Shown: positions 8,387 to 17,098 of the stretch, piece after piece
Position numbering within the stretch: the first letter of the stretch is position 1
Layout of the letters: every line of letters starts with the position of its first letter
Source of the DNA: Streptomyces griseocarneus
Lineage (GTDB): Bacteria > Actinomycetota > Actinomycetes > Streptomycetales > Streptomycetaceae
Assembly: GCA_003674045.1 (NCBI GenBank)
Contig: PENC01000001.1
Span: forward strand, 558,001-622,000
DNA length: 64,000 nucleotides
Direction: 5' to 3'
Program-made: the position numbers and the translations under genes
The notes under the pieces: model-generated
Seen by the model: the letters and a program-made list of their open reading frames with translations, nothing else
Database searches by the model: none
Told to the model about the DNA's origin: nothing

Positions 8387-9628
8387 ATGTCGCACACGAC
8401 CGACGACATTCACAGGCCCGGCAGCGCCCACAGACCGGGCGGCACACTGCCCGGCGTCACTTCCGGGGCTGTCGACCCCAAGTCCTCCCGGCTGCCTTCC
8501 CTGACCGGCATGCGGTTCCTCGCCGCCTTGCTCGTCTTCATCACCCACGTCGCCGTGGCCAACCCGTTCACGGACGGCGGGCTGAACCACGCCTTCTGGA
8601 AGTACTTCAGCAGGGCCGGATATCTGGGCGTCGGCTTCTTCTTCGTCCTGAGCGGCTTCGTCCTGACCTGGTCCTCCCGCCCGGGGGACAGCGCCGGGCG
8701 ATTCATCCGCCGCCGCCTGATGAAGATCTTCCCCAACCACCTCGTCACCTGGCTCGTCGGACTGCTGCTGATGCTGTCCGCGGGGATGCACGTCTGGGCC
8801 GGCAACACGATCCCCAGTCTGTTTCTCGTCCAGAGCTGGGTGCCCAAGCTGGAGATCATGGCCGGCCCCAACGGGCCCAGTTGGTCGCTCGCCTGCGAGT
8901 TGCTGTTCTACCTGGCCTTTCCGTTGCTGATCCGGCCGATCCTGAGGATCCGCCCGGAACGGCTGTGGCACTGGGTCGGCCTTGTCGTGGCCGCGCTCGT
9001 GGCCGTCCCGGCGCTGGCCCAGCTGCTTCCGGACAGCCCCGCGGCGCCGGACCAGCCGATGTCCTGGTGGGAGTACTGGACCGTGTACTTCTTCCCGGGT
9101 GCCCGGCTGCTGGACTTCGTCCTGGGCATTCTGATGGCCCGGATCGTGCTGACCGGCCGCTGGATCGGCGTGAGCCGACTGACGGCTCTGGTCTCGCTGG
9201 CCGTGGGCTACACCCTGATGGTGTTCCTCCCGCATGCCTACGGCATGGTGGCGCCGACCGCGCTCCCGGTGGCTCTGCTGATCGCGGCCAGCGCGGTCGC
9301 GGATGTCAAGGGCGCCGGCTCCGTCTTCACCGGCCGGACCATGCTGTGGCTGGGCGAGGTGTCCTTCGCCTTCTACATGGTGCACTTCCTGGTCCTCTCC
9401 CACGGACCCATGCGCCTTGCGACGGCCCCGCCCGGCGGCCGTCACTGGGACACCCCGGTGGCACTGGGGCTCATGGCGGTCAGCCTCGGCCTGAGCCTGC
9501 TGCTCGGCTGGCTCCTGTACAAGCTGGTCGAGGTCCCGGCCATGAGCCGGTGGGCCCGGCCGCGCCACACCGGACACGCCACGGCCACCGCCGCCGCGGC
9601 CAAGAGAATCGATTCCACGGGGGATTAG
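8387..9628 (+). CDS. Membrane acyltransferase, acyltransferase_3 (OafA-like) family
   Basis: This is a 413-residue polytopic membrane protein. After a hydrophilic N-terminus of about 35 residues come LPSLTGMRFLAALLVFITHV, with the conserved Arg and catalytic-type His of the family, then GYLGVGFFFVLSGFVLTW and roughly ten hydrophobic segments. These enzymes O-acylate sugars or other polar substrates, often presenting the product at the outer face. It starts 13 bases after the cyclase stop and is clearly co-transcribed. The likely job is acylation (acetyl or longer) of the cyclitol product, which is inference from position. The ATG at 8387 has only a poor RBS; translation may be coupled to the cyclase. 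Confidence 0.8.
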   Translation: MSHTTDDIHRPGSAHRPGGTLPGVTSGAVDPKSSRLPSLTGMRFLAALLVFITHVAVANPFTDGGLNHAFWKYFSRAGYLGVGFFFVLSGFVLTWSSRPGDSAGRFIRRRLMKIFPNHLVTWLVGLLLMLSAGMHVWAGNTIPSLFLVQSWVPKLEIMAGPNGPSWSLACELLFYLAFPLLIRPILRIRPERLWHWVGLVVAALVAVPALAQLLPDSPAAPDQPMSWWEYWTVYFFPGARLLDFVLGILMARIVLTGRWIGVSRLTALVSLAVGYTLMVFLPHAYGMVAPTALPVALLIAASAVADVKGAGSVFTGRTMLWLGEVSFAFYMVHFLVLSHGPMRLATAPPGGRHWDTPVALGLMAVSLGLSLLLGWLLYKLVEVPAMSRWARPRHTGHATATAAAAKRIDSTGD

Positions 9629-9683
9629 TCAGTTGAACGACAGCTTGTATACAGAGACGTCGGCCGCCGGTACGGGGGGCCGC

Positions 9684-11351
9684 ATGACCAACCTGGACCG
9701 CCGCCGGTTCCTGCTGCGCGGGTCGGGTGCCGCGCTCGGGGCCGTGGCCGCCACCCAGATCGGCCTGCCCGCGGCACGGGCCGCCGCGGCCCCGGCGGCC
9801 GGCACCGCGGCGGCGCCCGCCGTCACCGTGACACCGGACGACACCCGGTACCCCGACCTCACGTCCGGGCTCAACCAGCGCTGGACCGCCGAGCCCGAGC
9901 GCATCGTGCTGCCCCGGACCACCGAGCAGGTCGTGGCGGCCGTCCAGGACGCCGTACGGCGCGGCAAGCGGATCAGCGTCCGCGGCGGCGGCCACTGCTT
10001 CGAGGACTTCGTCTATCACTCCGATGTCCAAGTCCTCATCAACATGAACCTGATGGACGACGTCTCCTTCGACGAGAAGCGGAACGCGTTCGCGGTCGAG
10101 GGCGGCGCCACCCTGCTGCGGGTCTACGAGGAACTGTACGAGAGCTGGGGCGTCACGCTCCCGGGCGGCGCCTGCTTCTCGGTCGGCGTCGGCGGCCACG
10201 TCACCGGCGGCGGGTACGGCATGCTCTCGCGTCGGCACGGCCTGAGCGTCGACCATCTCGAAGCCGTCGAGGTCGTCGTCGTCGATGCGCAGGGCACCGC
10301 CCGGAGCGTGGTGGCGAGCCGCGACCCCAAGGACCCCAACCACGAACTGTTCTGGGCACACACGGGCGGGGGCGGCGGCAACTTCGGCGTCATCACCAAG
10401 TTCTGGTTCCGCTCCCCGGACGCGACCGGCACGGACCCCCGCAAGCTGCTGCCCGCACCGCCCGCGGAGGTGTTCGTCACCAGTGCCGCGTGGCCGTGGG
10501 AGAAGGTCACCCGTGAGGGCTTCGTCAAACTCGTCGACTTCTACGGGAAGTGGCTGGAGGCCAACAGCTCCCCACAGTCGCCGTACACGGACCTGTGCAG
10601 CTGGCTGTTCCTGAACCACAAGTCCCTCGGTTCCCTCGGCGCGATGATCCAGATGGACGCGACGGTCCCGAACGCGGCCAAACTGCTGACGGACTTCCTC
10701 TCCGGCCTCGACCGGGCGCTCGGCGTCAGCGACACCCCCGGTGTGCCACAGCGCAGCGGCGACCGTGCCGTCTCGCAGTTCTTCACCACCCACCGGCTGC
10801 CGTGGCTGCGCGCGACGAAGTACGTGGGCACCGTGGCACCGCAGCAGACCGACCCGACCATGCGCGGCAAGCACAAGTCGGCTTTCCACCGCAAGGGTCT
10901 GCCCACGGCCGCCATCGAGACCCTGTACACCCAGCTGACGTCGACGACGCACAAGGCGCGGTTCGCCGGCCTGGTCCTCCCGGCGGCCGGCGGCCGGATC
11001 AGCAGCCGCTCCGCGACGGACACCGCCGTCGCCCAGCGCGACTCGATCATGAAGATCACGTACGAGGCGTACTGGCAGGACCGCGGCGACGACGACGCCA
11101 ACGTCTCCTGGGTCCGCGACGTGTACCAGGCCGTCTACGCGGACACCGGCGGGGTCCCCGTCCCCAACGCGCTGACGGACGGCTGCTACATCAACTACCC
11201 CGACGCGGACATCAGCGACCCGCAGTTCAACAAGTCCTCCGTCCCCTGGACCGAGCTCTATTACAAGGGCAACTACCAGAGGCTGCAGCAGGTCAAGCGG
11301 ACCTGGGACCCGAAAGACATCTTCCGGCACCGCCAGTCCGTCCGGCCGTGA
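9684..11351 (+). CDS. Tat-exported FAD-linked oxidase (BBE-like)
   Basis: This is a 555-residue protein. The start ATG at 9684 sits 6-12 bases after GGGGGG; an in-frame TTG at 9633 is possible but less likely. The N-terminus carries a twin-arginine signal (DRRRFLLRGSG, then an Ala-rich h-region ending ARAAAA). Residues 70-260 are an FAD-binding PCMH domain with RGGGHCFEDF (H104) and PGGACFSVGVGGHVTGGGYG (C164), the two residues used for bicovalent flavin attachment in berberine bridge-type oxidases. The C-terminus (YYKGNYQRLQQVKRTWDPKDIF) is the BBE motif. Such enzymes oxidise alcohols or sugars with O2. A Tat signal suggests the oxidation happens outside the cytoplasm, perhaps on an exported cyclitol, sugar or acylated product. 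Confidence 0.85.
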   Translation: MTNLDRRRFLLRGSGAALGAVAATQIGLPAARAAAAPAAGTAAAPAVTVTPDDTRYPDLTSGLNQRWTAEPERIVLPRTTEQVVAAVQDAVRRGKRISVRGGGHCFEDFVYHSDVQVLINMNLMDDVSFDEKRNAFAVEGGATLLRVYEELYESWGVTLPGGACFSVGVGGHVTGGGYGMLSRRHGLSVDHLEAVEVVVVDAQGTARSVVASRDPKDPNHELFWAHTGGGGGNFGVITKFWFRSPDATGTDPRKLLPAPPAEVFVTSAAWPWEKVTREGFVKLVDFYGKWLEANSSPQSPYTDLCSWLFLNHKSLGSLGAMIQMDATVPNAAKLLTDFLSGLDRALGVSDTPGVPQRSGDRAVSQFFTTHRLPWLRATKYVGTVAPQQTDPTMRGKHKSAFHRKGLPTAAIETLYTQLTSTTHKARFAGLVLPAAGGRISSRSATDTAVAQRDSIMKITYEAYWQDRGDDDANVSWVRDVYQAVYADTGGVPVPNALTDGCYINYPDADISDPQFNKSSVPWTELYYKGNYQRLQQVKRTWDPKDIFRHRQSVRP

Positions 11352-11398
11352 CGCGCACCCGCGCGGTCATCCATCACCCCGAGAGAACGGATCTCAGC

Positions 11399-12349
11399 AT
11401 GCGCACCACCACCCTGGGCAAGAACGGGCCGGTCGTGGGCCGTATCGGCCTCGGCACCATGGGTATGTCCTTCGGCTACGACCCCAACGGCCGGGACGAC
11501 GACACGTCGGTCAAGGTCATTCATCGTGCCCTCGAACTGGGCGTCAACCTCCTGGACACCGCCGACGTCTACGGCCCCTTCACCAATGAGGAGCTCGTCG
11601 GCCGCGCCATCGCCGGCCGCCGCGCGGAGTTCGTGCTGTCCACGAAGGGCGGCCAGACCGTCGACGAGAACGGCATCCACCCCAATGCGGGCCGTCCCGA
11701 GCAGCTCCGGGCCGCCGTCGACGCCAGCCTCCAGCGCCTGGGCACGGACTACGTCGATCTGTACTTCATCCACCGCCTCGACCCGAGCGTGCCGCTGGAG
11801 GAGAGCTGGGGTGCCCTCGCCGAGCTCGTCCAGGCCGGCAAGCTCCGCGCGCTGGGCCTGTCGGAGGTGTCGCTGGAGGAGATCCGGCGCGCGGAGAAGG
11901 TCCACCCCGTCACGGCCGTGCAGTCCGAGGCGTCGCTGTTCACCCGTGGCTCCCTCGGTGACGTCCTGGCCCACTGCAACGAGCAGGGCATCGCCTTCAT
12001 GCCCTACTCGCCCCTCGGCCGCGGCGTGCTGGCCGGTGCCTTCAGCAAGCCGTCCGACCTTCCCGAGGGCGACTGGCGCAAGTTCCTCCCGCGCTTCAGC
12101 GAGGAGGCCATGGCCCACAACGACGCCATCGTGGACGTCGTCCGGGGCGTCGCCGACCGCCACGGCGTCACGCTTTCCCAGATCGCCCTGGCCTGGCTGC
12201 TGGAGCAGGGCGAGTACGTCATCCCGATCCCCGGCACCAAGCGCCTGAAGTACTTGGAGGACAACGCGGCCGGCGCCGACGTGCGGCTGTCCGCCGAGGA
12301 CCTCGCGCAGCTCGACGCCCTCCCCGAGCCGCTCGGCGCCTCGGAGTAG
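11399..12349 (+). CDS. Aldo/keto reductase
   Basis: This is a 316-residue TIM-barrel NADPH-dependent reductase. The tetrad is visible: D53 and Y58 (LLDTADVYGP), K83 (STKGG) and H125 (FIHR). The C-terminal cofactor segment IPIPGTKRLKYLEDN is typical of the AKR13/YajO-like branch. The start ATG at 11399 is 47 bases after the oxidase stop, with a weak GAGAGAACGG upstream; a longer antisense-like frame extends upstream but is a shadow of the oxidase gene. It belongs to the cyclitol operon and would reduce a keto-cyclitol or aldehyde intermediate. The actual substrate cannot be inferred. Confidence 0.8.
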   Translation: MRTTTLGKNGPVVGRIGLGTMGMSFGYDPNGRDDDTSVKVIHRALELGVNLLDTADVYGPFTNEELVGRAIAGRRAEFVLSTKGGQTVDENGIHPNAGRPEQLRAAVDASLQRLGTDYVDLYFIHRLDPSVPLEESWGALAELVQAGKLRALGLSEVSLEEIRRAEKVHPVTAVQSEASLFTRGSLGDVLAHCNEQGIAFMPYSPLGRGVLAGAFSKPSDLPEGDWRKFLPRFSEEAMAHNDAIVDVVRGVADRHGVTLSQIALAWLLEQGEYVIPIPGTKRLKYLEDNAAGADVRLSAEDLAQLDALPEPLGASE

Positions 12350-12363
12350 GGACACCACGAACG

Positions 12364-13458
12364 ATGAACCCCTCGATCGTGGTCATCGACGTCGGCGGCA
12401 CCCATCTGCGGCGGGCCCGTTGGACGGAGGCGGACGGACTGACCGGACGGACCACCCTGCCCTCGCCCGGCAAGGAACGGCACCCCGGGGAGCCGGCCGG
12501 CCGACTGCAGGAGCGTATGGTCGACGCGCTGTGCGACGCCGTCCCGTTCGAGGCAGGGGTCGTCGCCGGGATCTCCTTCGGCGCGGCACTGGACCACCGC
12601 ACCGGCGTCGTCTACGCGTCGGCGCCGCTGTGGGGCCCGGCCGGTGAACCGTTCGACCTGCTCGACGCCCTGTGCCGACGGCGCCCGGACGTCACCTGGC
12701 ACGTCGTCAACGACGTCACCGCGGCCCTGGTGCACCTCGCCGCCGCACCGGGCCGCGCGCGGCACCGCAGGATCCTGCTCGCGACCATCAGCACCGGCAT
12801 CGCCTGCCGGACCCTCGACCGGACCACCGGCACCGTCCCCGTCGACGGCTGCGGCCTGCAGGGGGAGATCGGCCACCTGCCGGCCACGGCGACGCTGGCC
12901 GGCAGCCCCGTCGAGCTGGTCTGCGACTGCGGTACGCCGGGCCACCTCGCGGCGTACTCCTCGGGGCCCGGCATCCGGCGCATGGCCGAGGTGTTGCGGC
13001 AGCGGGCGCCGGACCGCTGGCGGGACTCGCGCCTCGGCGTGGAACACGAGCGCGGCACCGCGTTCGAGGACGCCTTTCCCCGGGCTCTGGAGGAAGGCGA
13101 CCCGCTCGCCCACGACCTGCTCACCGCGGTCACCGGCCCGGTGGCCGACGTCCTGCGCACGGCGCTGTGCCTGAGCCCGGACATCGACGAGGTGGCACTC
13201 ACCGGCGGCGTGGCCGTCGGGCTGGCCGGCCACTACCGTCGGGCGCTCCTCGGCCACCTGGAGCGGAGCGGGCTCTACCTCACCGGCGAGCGCGCGCCCG
13301 AGTGGTTCGCCGACCGCCTCACCGTCTGCGGACCGGGTGAGGCCGACGGGCTGGTCGGCGCGGGCATCGCCGCGCTGACGGCACTGCGCGCGGCGGCCCC
13401 GGGAACCGCGGAAACCCTGGAAACGGCAGGACATCGAATCGGAGGTGAACCCCTGTGA
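12364..13458 (+). CDS. ROK-family sugar/cyclitol kinase
   Basis: This is a 364-residue protein of the ROK fold. DVGGTH (9-14) is the N-terminal phosphate-binding loop, VVNDVTAA supplies the catalytic Asp (D117), GEIGHLP (167-173) is the ROK signature, and CDCGTPGH (187-194) is the zinc motif in a C-x-C...H variant. Members include glucokinases and the C7-cyclitol kinases of acarbose and validamycin biosynthesis (AcbM and ValC). In a cluster led by a valiolone-type cyclase, phosphorylation of the cyclitol at O-7 is the most economical role; this is inference. It starts 14 bases after the reductase gene, and its TGA overlaps the GTG of the next gene. Confidence 0.8.
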   Translation: MNPSIVVIDVGGTHLRRARWTEADGLTGRTTLPSPGKERHPGEPAGRLQERMVDALCDAVPFEAGVVAGISFGAALDHRTGVVYASAPLWGPAGEPFDLLDALCRRRPDVTWHVVNDVTAALVHLAAAPGRARHRRILLATISTGIACRTLDRTTGTVPVDGCGLQGEIGHLPATATLAGSPVELVCDCGTPGHLAAYSSGPGIRRMAEVLRQRAPDRWRDSRLGVEHERGTAFEDAFPRALEEGDPLAHDLLTAVTGPVADVLRTALCLSPDIDEVALTGGVAVGLAGHYRRALLGHLERSGLYLTGERAPEWFADRLTVCGPGEADGLVGAGIAALTALRAAAPGTAETLETAGHRIGGEPL

Positions 13459-14648
13459 GCACGGCAGTCGCACCGGACGACGCACAGGCCGGCGCCGGTG
13501 AGAGGGTGCCGCTGCCCGTCCACCGCGCCATCGTCCGGGAAGGCGGGTCCGTACGGGTCCGCCGGCGCCCGACCCTGCCGCCGGCCGCCGGCGAGCTGAG
13601 CATCGCCCCGCTCGTCGCGGGCCTGTGCGGCACCGATCTGCAGATGCTGCGCGGGCTCCGCGACGACCCCGCACCGGTCATCGGGCACGAGGGCGTCGCG
13701 CGGGTGGTCGCCGCGGGTCGCGGTGTCGACAGTGTGCTGGCCCCGGGCGCCCTCGTCGTCGTCAATCCCACCCACCCCACCGACCCGTCGTTCCTCCTCG
13801 GCCACAATGTGGACGGGCTGCTCCAAGAACGCACCCTCATCCCCGCCACCGCGGTCCAGGGCGGTCAGGTGATCGCCCTGAGTGAGGCGCCCGAACCGGA
13901 CCTGGCGGCCCTGCTGGAGCCGCTCGCCACCGTGAGGTACGCCCTCTCCGTCCTGGCCACCGCCCGGCCGCGCACCCTCGTCGTCCTCGGCGACGGCACC
14001 GTGGGGCACCTCGCGGTCCGTGCCGCTCGCCATTGGCTCGGCGACGGCGTCCGCACCGTCCTGGTCCACCACACCCGGCAGGGCAGGGAGTGGAGTGCCC
14101 GCTCCCGGATCCGGGCCGACGTCCTGCTCACGCAGGGCCTCGACGACGCCGGGGCGCTGGCCGGGACGTTCGCCGACGGTCCCGTCGCCGTCCTGCTCGC
14201 GACCCCCCGCGACGCGACTCTGACCTGTCTGGAGACCGTGCTGCGCGCCGCGCGCGGCGAGGTGACGGTCGACCTCCTCGGCGGTCTGCCACCCGGCGCG
14301 GGGACCGCCCTGCTGCCCGGTGTCGACCTCGCGGCCGTCCGCGCGGCCAACTGCGCGGGCCTTCCCGATCCCGCCGAGACGGTCACGGTCCGCTCCACCA
14401 CCGGCGTCCCCGTCCGCCTGTTCGGCCACCGGGGCGTCGGCAACGCCCATCTGCTCGCCTCGGCCGCCGAGCTGTGCCGGGCCCCCGAGCGCTACCGCGA
14501 CCTGGTCACCCACGCCGTCGACCTGACCGAGGCGGCGGCGATCATGGGCCGCCTGGCGCTGGGCCGGGACCGGAACGTCGCCGGACGCCGCCTCATCAAG
14601 CTCGCGGTGCGCATCGCACCGCCCTGCCGCAAGACACTGGAGGACTGA
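13455..14648 (+). CDS. Zinc-type alcohol (cyclitol) dehydrogenase, MDR family
   Basis: This is a 397-residue protein beginning with GTG at 13455, overlapping the kinase stop and preceded by GGAGGTGAA at 13441-13449. The medium-chain dehydrogenase catalytic zinc residues are present: C58 (GLCGTD), H78-E79 (GHEG) and the LLEPLAT segment. The Rossmann motif VLGDGTVG follows. The four-cysteine structural zinc lobe of classical ADHs is absent. Related enzymes oxidise ring hydroxyls in cyclitol pathways (for example inositol-, valienol- or cetoniacytone-type dehydrogenases). The C-terminus overlaps the start of the SDR gene by one base (TGATG). Confidence 0.75.
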   Translation: MSTAVAPDDAQAGAGERVPLPVHRAIVREGGSVRVRRRPTLPPAAGELSIAPLVAGLCGTDLQMLRGLRDDPAPVIGHEGVARVVAAGRGVDSVLAPGALVVVNPTHPTDPSFLLGHNVDGLLQERTLIPATAVQGGQVIALSEAPEPDLAALLEPLATVRYALSVLATARPRTLVVLGDGTVGHLAVRAARHWLGDGVRTVLVHHTRQGREWSARSRIRADVLLTQGLDDAGALAGTFADGPVAVLLATPRDATLTCLETVLRAARGEVTVDLLGGLPPGAGTALLPGVDLAAVRAANCAGLPDPAETVTVRSTTGVPVRLFGHRGVGNAHLLASAAELCRAPERYRDLVTHAVDLTEAAAIMGRLALGRDRNVAGRRLIKLAVRIAPPCRKTLED

Positions 14649-15424
14649 TGTCCGTGACCACCGAACGCCTCAAGGGAAAGCGAGGGTTGGTCGTCGGAGG
14701 CTCCACCGGCATCGGCCGCGCGATCGCCGATGCCTGGGCGCGCGCGGGTATGGACGTCCTCGTCCTCAGCCGCTCCACCCCGCGGGGCCCCGGGGCCGAC
14801 GCCCTGCGCTGGGCGCCTCTGGACCTCACCGACGCGACGGCGGCCCGTGAACAGCTCGCCGCCGCCGCGGCCGGGCCGTTGCAGGCCGTCTGCTTCTCCG
14901 CCGTCCACTACGGGGACCGGCGCGCCCTGATCGAGGACGTCACGCAGGACGAATGGCGTCGTCAGGTCGACGTCAACCTGCACGGCCTCTGGCTGACCCT
15001 CGCCGCCACCCTTCCGGTACTGCGCGAGGACCCGGGGCCCGGCCTCTTCCTCGGCGTCTCGTCCGAGGTCGTCTTCAACGCCGGGCCCGGCCGTTCCGGC
15101 TACGCGGCGACCAAGGCCGCCGGGGCCGCGCTGTTGAACTCCGTGGCCCAGGAGGAGGACGTGGACGGAGCGGACCGCGTCCGGATCGTCCAGGTCCTCC
15201 CGGCGGGCATGGTCGACACCCCCGGCATCCGGCGCCGCCGCCCCGACGGCTTCGACTACGACGGCTACATGCGGCCCGACCACTTCGGCGCCCTGGCCAC
15301 GGAGCTGGCCGTGACGGCGGGCGAAAGCCACCACGGTGAGAGCCTCGTGGTCGACGGTACGGGCGCGTGGTGGCCGACCGACGCGCGTGTGCCCGTGTCG
15401 CAGAGTCGCAAGGTCGGGGGATGA
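14648..15424 (+). CDS. Short-chain dehydrogenase/reductase
   Basis: This is a 258-residue SDR. The glycine-rich loop GGSTGIG is at 17-23, and the catalytic residues are N110 (VN), S139 (GVSSEV), Y152 and K156 (SGYAATK). The C-terminal VDGTGAWW segment matches the classical family. The start ATG at 14648 overlaps the preceding stop; a much longer frame from 14033 is a shadow of the dehydrogenase gene. It is the second pyridine-nucleotide dehydrogenase dedicated to the cyclitol operon, so at least two ring positions are probably oxidised or epimerised. The ATGA overlap with the next gene indicates translational coupling. Confidence 0.8.
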   Translation: MSVTTERLKGKRGLVVGGSTGIGRAIADAWARAGMDVLVLSRSTPRGPGADALRWAPLDLTDATAAREQLAAAAAGPLQAVCFSAVHYGDRRALIEDVTQDEWRRQVDVNLHGLWLTLAATLPVLREDPGPGLFLGVSSEVVFNAGPGRSGYAATKAAGAALLNSVAQEEDVDGADRVRIVQVLPAGMVDTPGIRRRRPDGFDYDGYMRPDHFGALATELAVTAGESHHGESLVVDGTGAWWPTDARVPVSQSRKVGG

Positions 15425-16317
15425 CCGTCCGTATCCCGACGGCGGACCCGGCCGGCCCGCTGATCGGCCTGGCCGACTGGCGGCTGCCGGTGACCGGGCC
15501 CGCGGCGGTCGACCTGGCGGCCCGGCTGGGCGCGGACGGCCTCCAACTGGACCTCGGCGGCCCCGGCCGTGGCCCCCGGCTCGACGTCCAGGACACGCTC
15601 GGCGCACTGCGGGAGCGCTCGGCGGCCACCGGTGTCCGGCTGCTCGCCGTGACCGGCAACCGCCTCAACGACATCGGCGTCACGGCTCCCGCGGGCAGCG
15701 CCGCCGCCCGCGAGGTCCGGGATGTCCTGGAGAGGGTGCTGGACACGGCACACACCCTCGGGGCGCCCCTGGCCTTCGTGCCGAGTTTCCGGCGCAGCGC
15801 CATCGACGGGCCGGACGCCCTGCGGCGCACGGCCGAAGTGCTGTCCTGGGCGGCGGGCGAGGCGGCGGCCCGCGGTCTGCTGCTGGCGAGCGAGAACACG
15901 CTCGTCCCCGAGGAGGCGCTCGCGCTCGTGGAGCGCGTGGCGTCGCCCGCCTTCCGGCTGTTGCTGGACACCTACAACCCGCGTGCCGCGGGGGTGGACG
16001 TATGCGGGCTCGTGCACACCGCGGGCCACAGCCTCGCCGACCAGATCCACCTCAAGGACGGCTCCGGGCCGGGCGGCACCGGTGGCGACGTGCTGCTGGG
16101 CGACGGGGACGGCGGGCTCCCCGCCGTGCTCGCCGCGCTCGCCGCACACCGCGTCCGCGTACGGGCCCTCGTCCTGGAGACCGATCACAGGGACGGCGAC
16201 CCGGCCCGGCTCGCCGAGGACCTCGCTCGCGCCCGGGCTCACGCACGCACCGTCACCCGCACGGTCGCCCCGATCGTCACCCCACCGCCACGACCGGCAG
16301 ACGAGGACACACGATGA
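15421..16317 (+). CDS. Xylose isomerase-like TIM-barrel isomerase/epimerase
   Basis: This is a 298-residue protein of the AP endonuclease 2/sugar phosphate isomerase fold. The metal-binding set is visible: E158 (LASENT), D183 (LLDTYNP), H210 (DQIHLKDG) and E253 (VLETDH). Members interconvert keto sugars, inosose-type cyclitols or their phosphates (for example IolE/IolI-like enzymes), so isomerisation or dehydration of a keto-cyclitol is likely; the exact reaction is not determined. It overlaps both neighbours by ATGA. Confidence 0.75.
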   Translation: MTVRIPTADPAGPLIGLADWRLPVTGPAAVDLAARLGADGLQLDLGGPGRGPRLDVQDTLGALRERSAATGVRLLAVTGNRLNDIGVTAPAGSAAAREVRDVLERVLDTAHTLGAPLAFVPSFRRSAIDGPDALRRTAEVLSWAAGEAAARGLLLASENTLVPEEALALVERVASPAFRLLLDTYNPRAAGVDVCGLVHTAGHSLADQIHLKDGSGPGGTGGDVLLGDGDGGLPAVLAALAAHRVRVRALVLETDHRDGDPARLAEDLARARAHARTVTRTVAPIVTPPPRPADEDTR

Positions 16318-16988
16318 CCGCAGAAGCGGAACTGACCGCCGAGACACTGCTGTTCGACATGGACGGCACGCTCGTCGACTCGACGCCCGTCGTCGAGCGC
16401 ACCTGGCGGCGATTCGCCCGCCGCCTGGGCCTCGACGCGGAGGAGATCCTCGCGACGGCGCACGGTCGGCGCACCGGCGAGACCGTCGCCCGCTTCGTGC
16501 CCGAGGGCATGGACGCGGAGGCCGAGACCGCCCGGCTGGTGGCCGAGGAGATCGCGGACACGGAGGGCATCGTCGCCGTGCCCGGCGCCCTGGAACTGCT
16601 GGCTTCGCTGCCCAAGGACCGTTGGGCGGTCGTCACTTCGGCGAGCCGGGAGCTCGCGGTCCGCCGGATGCGCGCCGCGGGTCTGCCGTTGCCCCGGCTC
16701 CTGGTCTCCGCCGACGACGTCACCCGGGGGAAGCCCGACCCCGAGGGCTACCTGACGGCCGCCCGCAGGATGCGGGTGCGCCCCGGCGCCACGATCGTGT
16801 TCGAGGACGCCGAGGCGGGGCTGCTGGCCGCCGCGGCTTCCGGTGCCACGCCCGTCGTCGTGGGCGGTCACACCGGCCCGTCGACCGGTGGCCTGATCCG
16901 TGTCGGTGACCTGCGCGAGGTCTCCGCCACCGTTACGCCGCACGGCATCCTGCGCGTGGGCTTCGCCTTGACCGGGGCCACGGCCTGA
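16314..16988 (+). CDS. HAD-superfamily phosphatase
   Basis: This is a 224-residue HAD subfamily I hydrolase. LFDMDGTLVDS gives the nucleophile D15 and acid D17; VVTSASRELA is motif II (Thr/Ser), GKPDPEGYL motif III (Lys), and VFEDAEAG motif IV. A helical cap follows motif I. The family dephosphorylates sugar phosphates; here the natural partner is the ROK kinase gene, giving a kinase-then-phosphatase logic as in other C7-cyclitol pathways. It overlaps the isomerase stop by ATGA and is the last of the five tightly coupled genes (13455-16988). Confidence 0.8.
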   Translation: MTAEAELTAETLLFDMDGTLVDSTPVVERTWRRFARRLGLDAEEILATAHGRRTGETVARFVPEGMDAEAETARLVAEEIADTEGIVAVPGALELLASLPKDRWAVVTSASRELAVRRMRAAGLPLPRLLVSADDVTRGKPDPEGYLTAARRMRVRPGATIVFEDAEAGLLAAAASGATPVVVGGHTGPSTGGLIRVGDLREVSATVTPHGILRVGFALTGATA

Positions 16989-17098
16989 CCGGGCATCCGC
17001 TTCGCCCCTTGTCGATATTTTTCCCTTAACCACCCTGATCCTCCCTGATCACGGTTTTTTCTTCTCCTTCACCACGGACGACACGGAACGAGATCGCC

